DNA from: Roseibium porphyridii | GTDB taxonomy: Bacteria; Pseudomonadota; Alphaproteobacteria; Rhizobiales; Stappiaceae | NCBI RefSeq assembly: GCF_026191725.2 | Contig: NZ_CP120863.1 | Location: 290,001 to 354,000, forward strand | Direction: 5' to 3' | DNA length: 64,000 nucleotides | Part shown: in pieces, positions 63,145 to 64,000 of the stretch | Layout of the letters: each line of letters opens with the position of its first letter | Position numbering within the stretch: the first letter of the stretch is position 1 | The notes under the pieces: model-generated | Told to the model about the DNA's origin: nothing | Seen by the model: the letters and a program-made list of their open reading frames with translations, nothing else | The model's database searches: none | Program-made: the position numbers and the translations under genes

Positions 63145-63235
63145 CCGTTTGGTTCCTACAGGATGAACATAGGCCTGGCAGGCATCTTCATTAATGCCTG
63201 GATCGGAGAAGGCGTGTTCCCGGATTGTGAACAAT

Positions 63236-63266
63236 AAAAAGCCGCCTCCGGGTGACCGGAAGCGGC
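63236..63266 (-). terminator. Intrinsic terminator after the OmpA-family gene
   Basis: In the minus direction GCCGCTTCCGG and CCGGAGGCGGC form an 11-bp stem (63241-63266 on the plus map) with one G-U wobble, followed by UUUUU (63240-63236). Confidence 0.88.
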
Positions 63267-63287
63267 AATCTTGCAGCACCGCAGTTG

Positions 63288-63869
63288 TTATCGGTAGCCA
63301 ACATTGATGAGCTGAACGCGGCGGTTGATCGCAGCGTCCGGCTTAGATGGCTCACGAAGCTGTTCTTCACCCATACCCACAGCAAACAGGTACTGGCTGG
63401 GAACCTGGAATGTGGTGACAAGCGCTTCCCGGACGGCCTTTGCTCTCCTGATGGAGAGTTCAAGATTGTACTCGCGATCACCTTTGGCATCCGTGTGCCC
63501 GACGATAAAGAAGGTCTGGCCCTGCAGATAAGGCGTATGCAGCGCATCAGCGATCAGACCGACTGTCTCGTAGGACTCAGGCTTGATCCGCGCAGAATCA
63601 AAGTCGAACGTGATTTCGATGTTGAACTGGCGCAATGAAGCCAATTTGTCCCACAGAGGTACGCCCTGCGGCGAGTTGGCACCTGGATACTTCTGGATGT
63701 TTTCAAACGCCGCCTTTTGCAACGCATCTGCGCTGACATCCACTTTTTGCTGAGCGCCTTGAAGTGAATTGATGATCTCGTTCCGGTTGAGTTGTGTCTG
63801 CGCCGACGACCCCACGACCGCGGCTGTCATTACAGCAGCCGAAAGACCGGCCAAAAGAAGCTTTTTCAT
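63288..63869 (-). CDS. OmpA-family protein
   Basis: 193 residues. Signal peptide MKKLLLAGLSAAVMTAAVV cleaved near SSA-QT. C-terminal OmpA domain: ITFDFDSARIKPESYETVG, FIVGHTDAKGDREYNLELS, RRAKAVREAL and INRRVQLI. Binds peptidoglycan; no transmembrane barrel, so a periplasmic or lipid-free wall-binding protein. Terminator directly after. The truncated upstream gene ends 22 bases before its start, so the two may be co-transcribed. Confidence 0.93.
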   Translation of the reverse strand: MKKLLLAGLSAAVMTAAVVGSSAQTQLNRNEIINSLQGAQQKVDVSADALQKAAFENIQKYPGANSPQGVPLWDKLASLRQFNIEITFDFDSARIKPESYETVGLIADALHTPYLQGQTFFIVGHTDAKGDREYNLELSIRRAKAVREALVTTFQVPSQYLFAVGMGEEQLREPSKPDAAINRRVQLINVGYR

Positions 63870-63890
63870 TTTTCGTCTCCCAATCCGGTC

Positions 63891-64000
63891 TTAGCGGTAG
63901 CCTGCAAGATCAATTGCCGTGTTACATTTTTCGCCGACAGAACGCTGCGCTTTCAAAAGGCAGCGCAAGACATGGCCCGCACCTTCCTTGACACCCTTGC
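63891..64000 (-). CDS. C-terminal end of a cysteine-rich-repeat protein, cut by window edge
   Basis: The last 36 residues are visible, with KEGAGHVLRCLLKAQRSVG followed by EKCNTAIDLAGYR and a stop codon. The spacing of Cys and the small residues resembles a bacterial Cys-rich (PF00839-like) repeat. Its stop lies 22 bases before the OmpA-family start. Confidence 0.6.
   Translation of the reverse strand, partial: KGVKEGAGHVLRCLLKAQRSVGEKCNTAIDLAGYR

Noticed and set aside
1..64000. CRISPR arrays, insertion sequences, prophage, tRNA or rRNA genes
   Set aside because: No regularly spaced repeats, transposase-like proteins, integrases or cloverleaf-like stretches with CCA ends were seen.

Overview
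The window looks like a chromosomal segment of a free-living alphaproteobacterium, most likely from the Stappiaceae (Roseibium/Labrenzia) or a close relative. This is an inference from gene order and protein style: trpF-trpB-(insert)-trpA-accD-folC, hisB-DUF2628-hisH-DUF1330-hisA-hisF-hisE-coaA, RegB/RegA, BioMNY, DUF1127 proteins and TRAP transport. No database search was possible. I found no rRNA, tRNA, insertion sequence, prophage or CRISPR array. Coding density is high, and several operons end in clear intrinsic terminators.

Layout. 1-3928 (minus): ECF biotin transporter bioM-bioN-bioY followed by an acyl-CoA ligase and a thiolase that runs off the left edge. 4152-6263: MocR-type regulator divergent from a LysE-family exporter, with repeated ATTGTAT boxes between them. 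6281-7516: DUF1127 gene divergent from a GcvA-like LysR regulator. 7646-14089: tryptophan genes, accD and folC, with trpB and trpA separated by an insert carrying a second DUF1127 gene and a small unknown gene. 14126-16363: an exported hypothetical and an AraC/O6-alkylguanine transferase fusion. 16473-19101: Lrp regulator divergent from arginase and ornithine cyclodeaminase (arginine to proline). 19107-20750: pyrF and a short-chain dehydrogenase. 20924-25881: histidine genes and coaA. 25961-29714: a Cache chemoreceptor and a secreted protein with a VHL-beta-like domain. 29815-31795: RegBA redox two-component system, divergent from secB.

33837-42083 holds a C4-dicarboxylate module: TRAP genes dctP-dctQ-dctM, with a textbook sigma-54 promoter and tandem upstream palindromes, and further along the sensor DctB and the sigma-54 activator DctD. 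An ECF41-type sigma factor and its carboxymuconolactone-decarboxylase partner sit between them; the promoter in front of the pair matches the published ECF41 target motif exactly. 42153-44769: molybdate transporter modABC. 44998-50976: mixed metabolic genes and rsgA.

51182-53532 is a divergent pair of citrate-synthase paralogues. One carries an N-terminal helix-turn-helix, and the gap between them holds overlapping palindromes that fit autoregulation. 53639-56800: DUF533 protein, exported hypothetical, and an Lrp regulator divergent from hpd (tyrosine degradation). An orphan terminator at about 57150 suggests a small RNA. 57197-64000: gshB, yraN, rsmI, a Tat-type LppC-like lipoprotein, coaBC, a DODA-type dioxygenase, an OmpA-family protein and a truncated cysteine-rich-repeat gene.

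The items I consider most worth following are the HTH-citrate synthase switch, the ECF41 cassette with its promoter, the VHL-beta/MliC-like exported protein, the sigma-54 control region of dctPQM, and the candidate sRNA.
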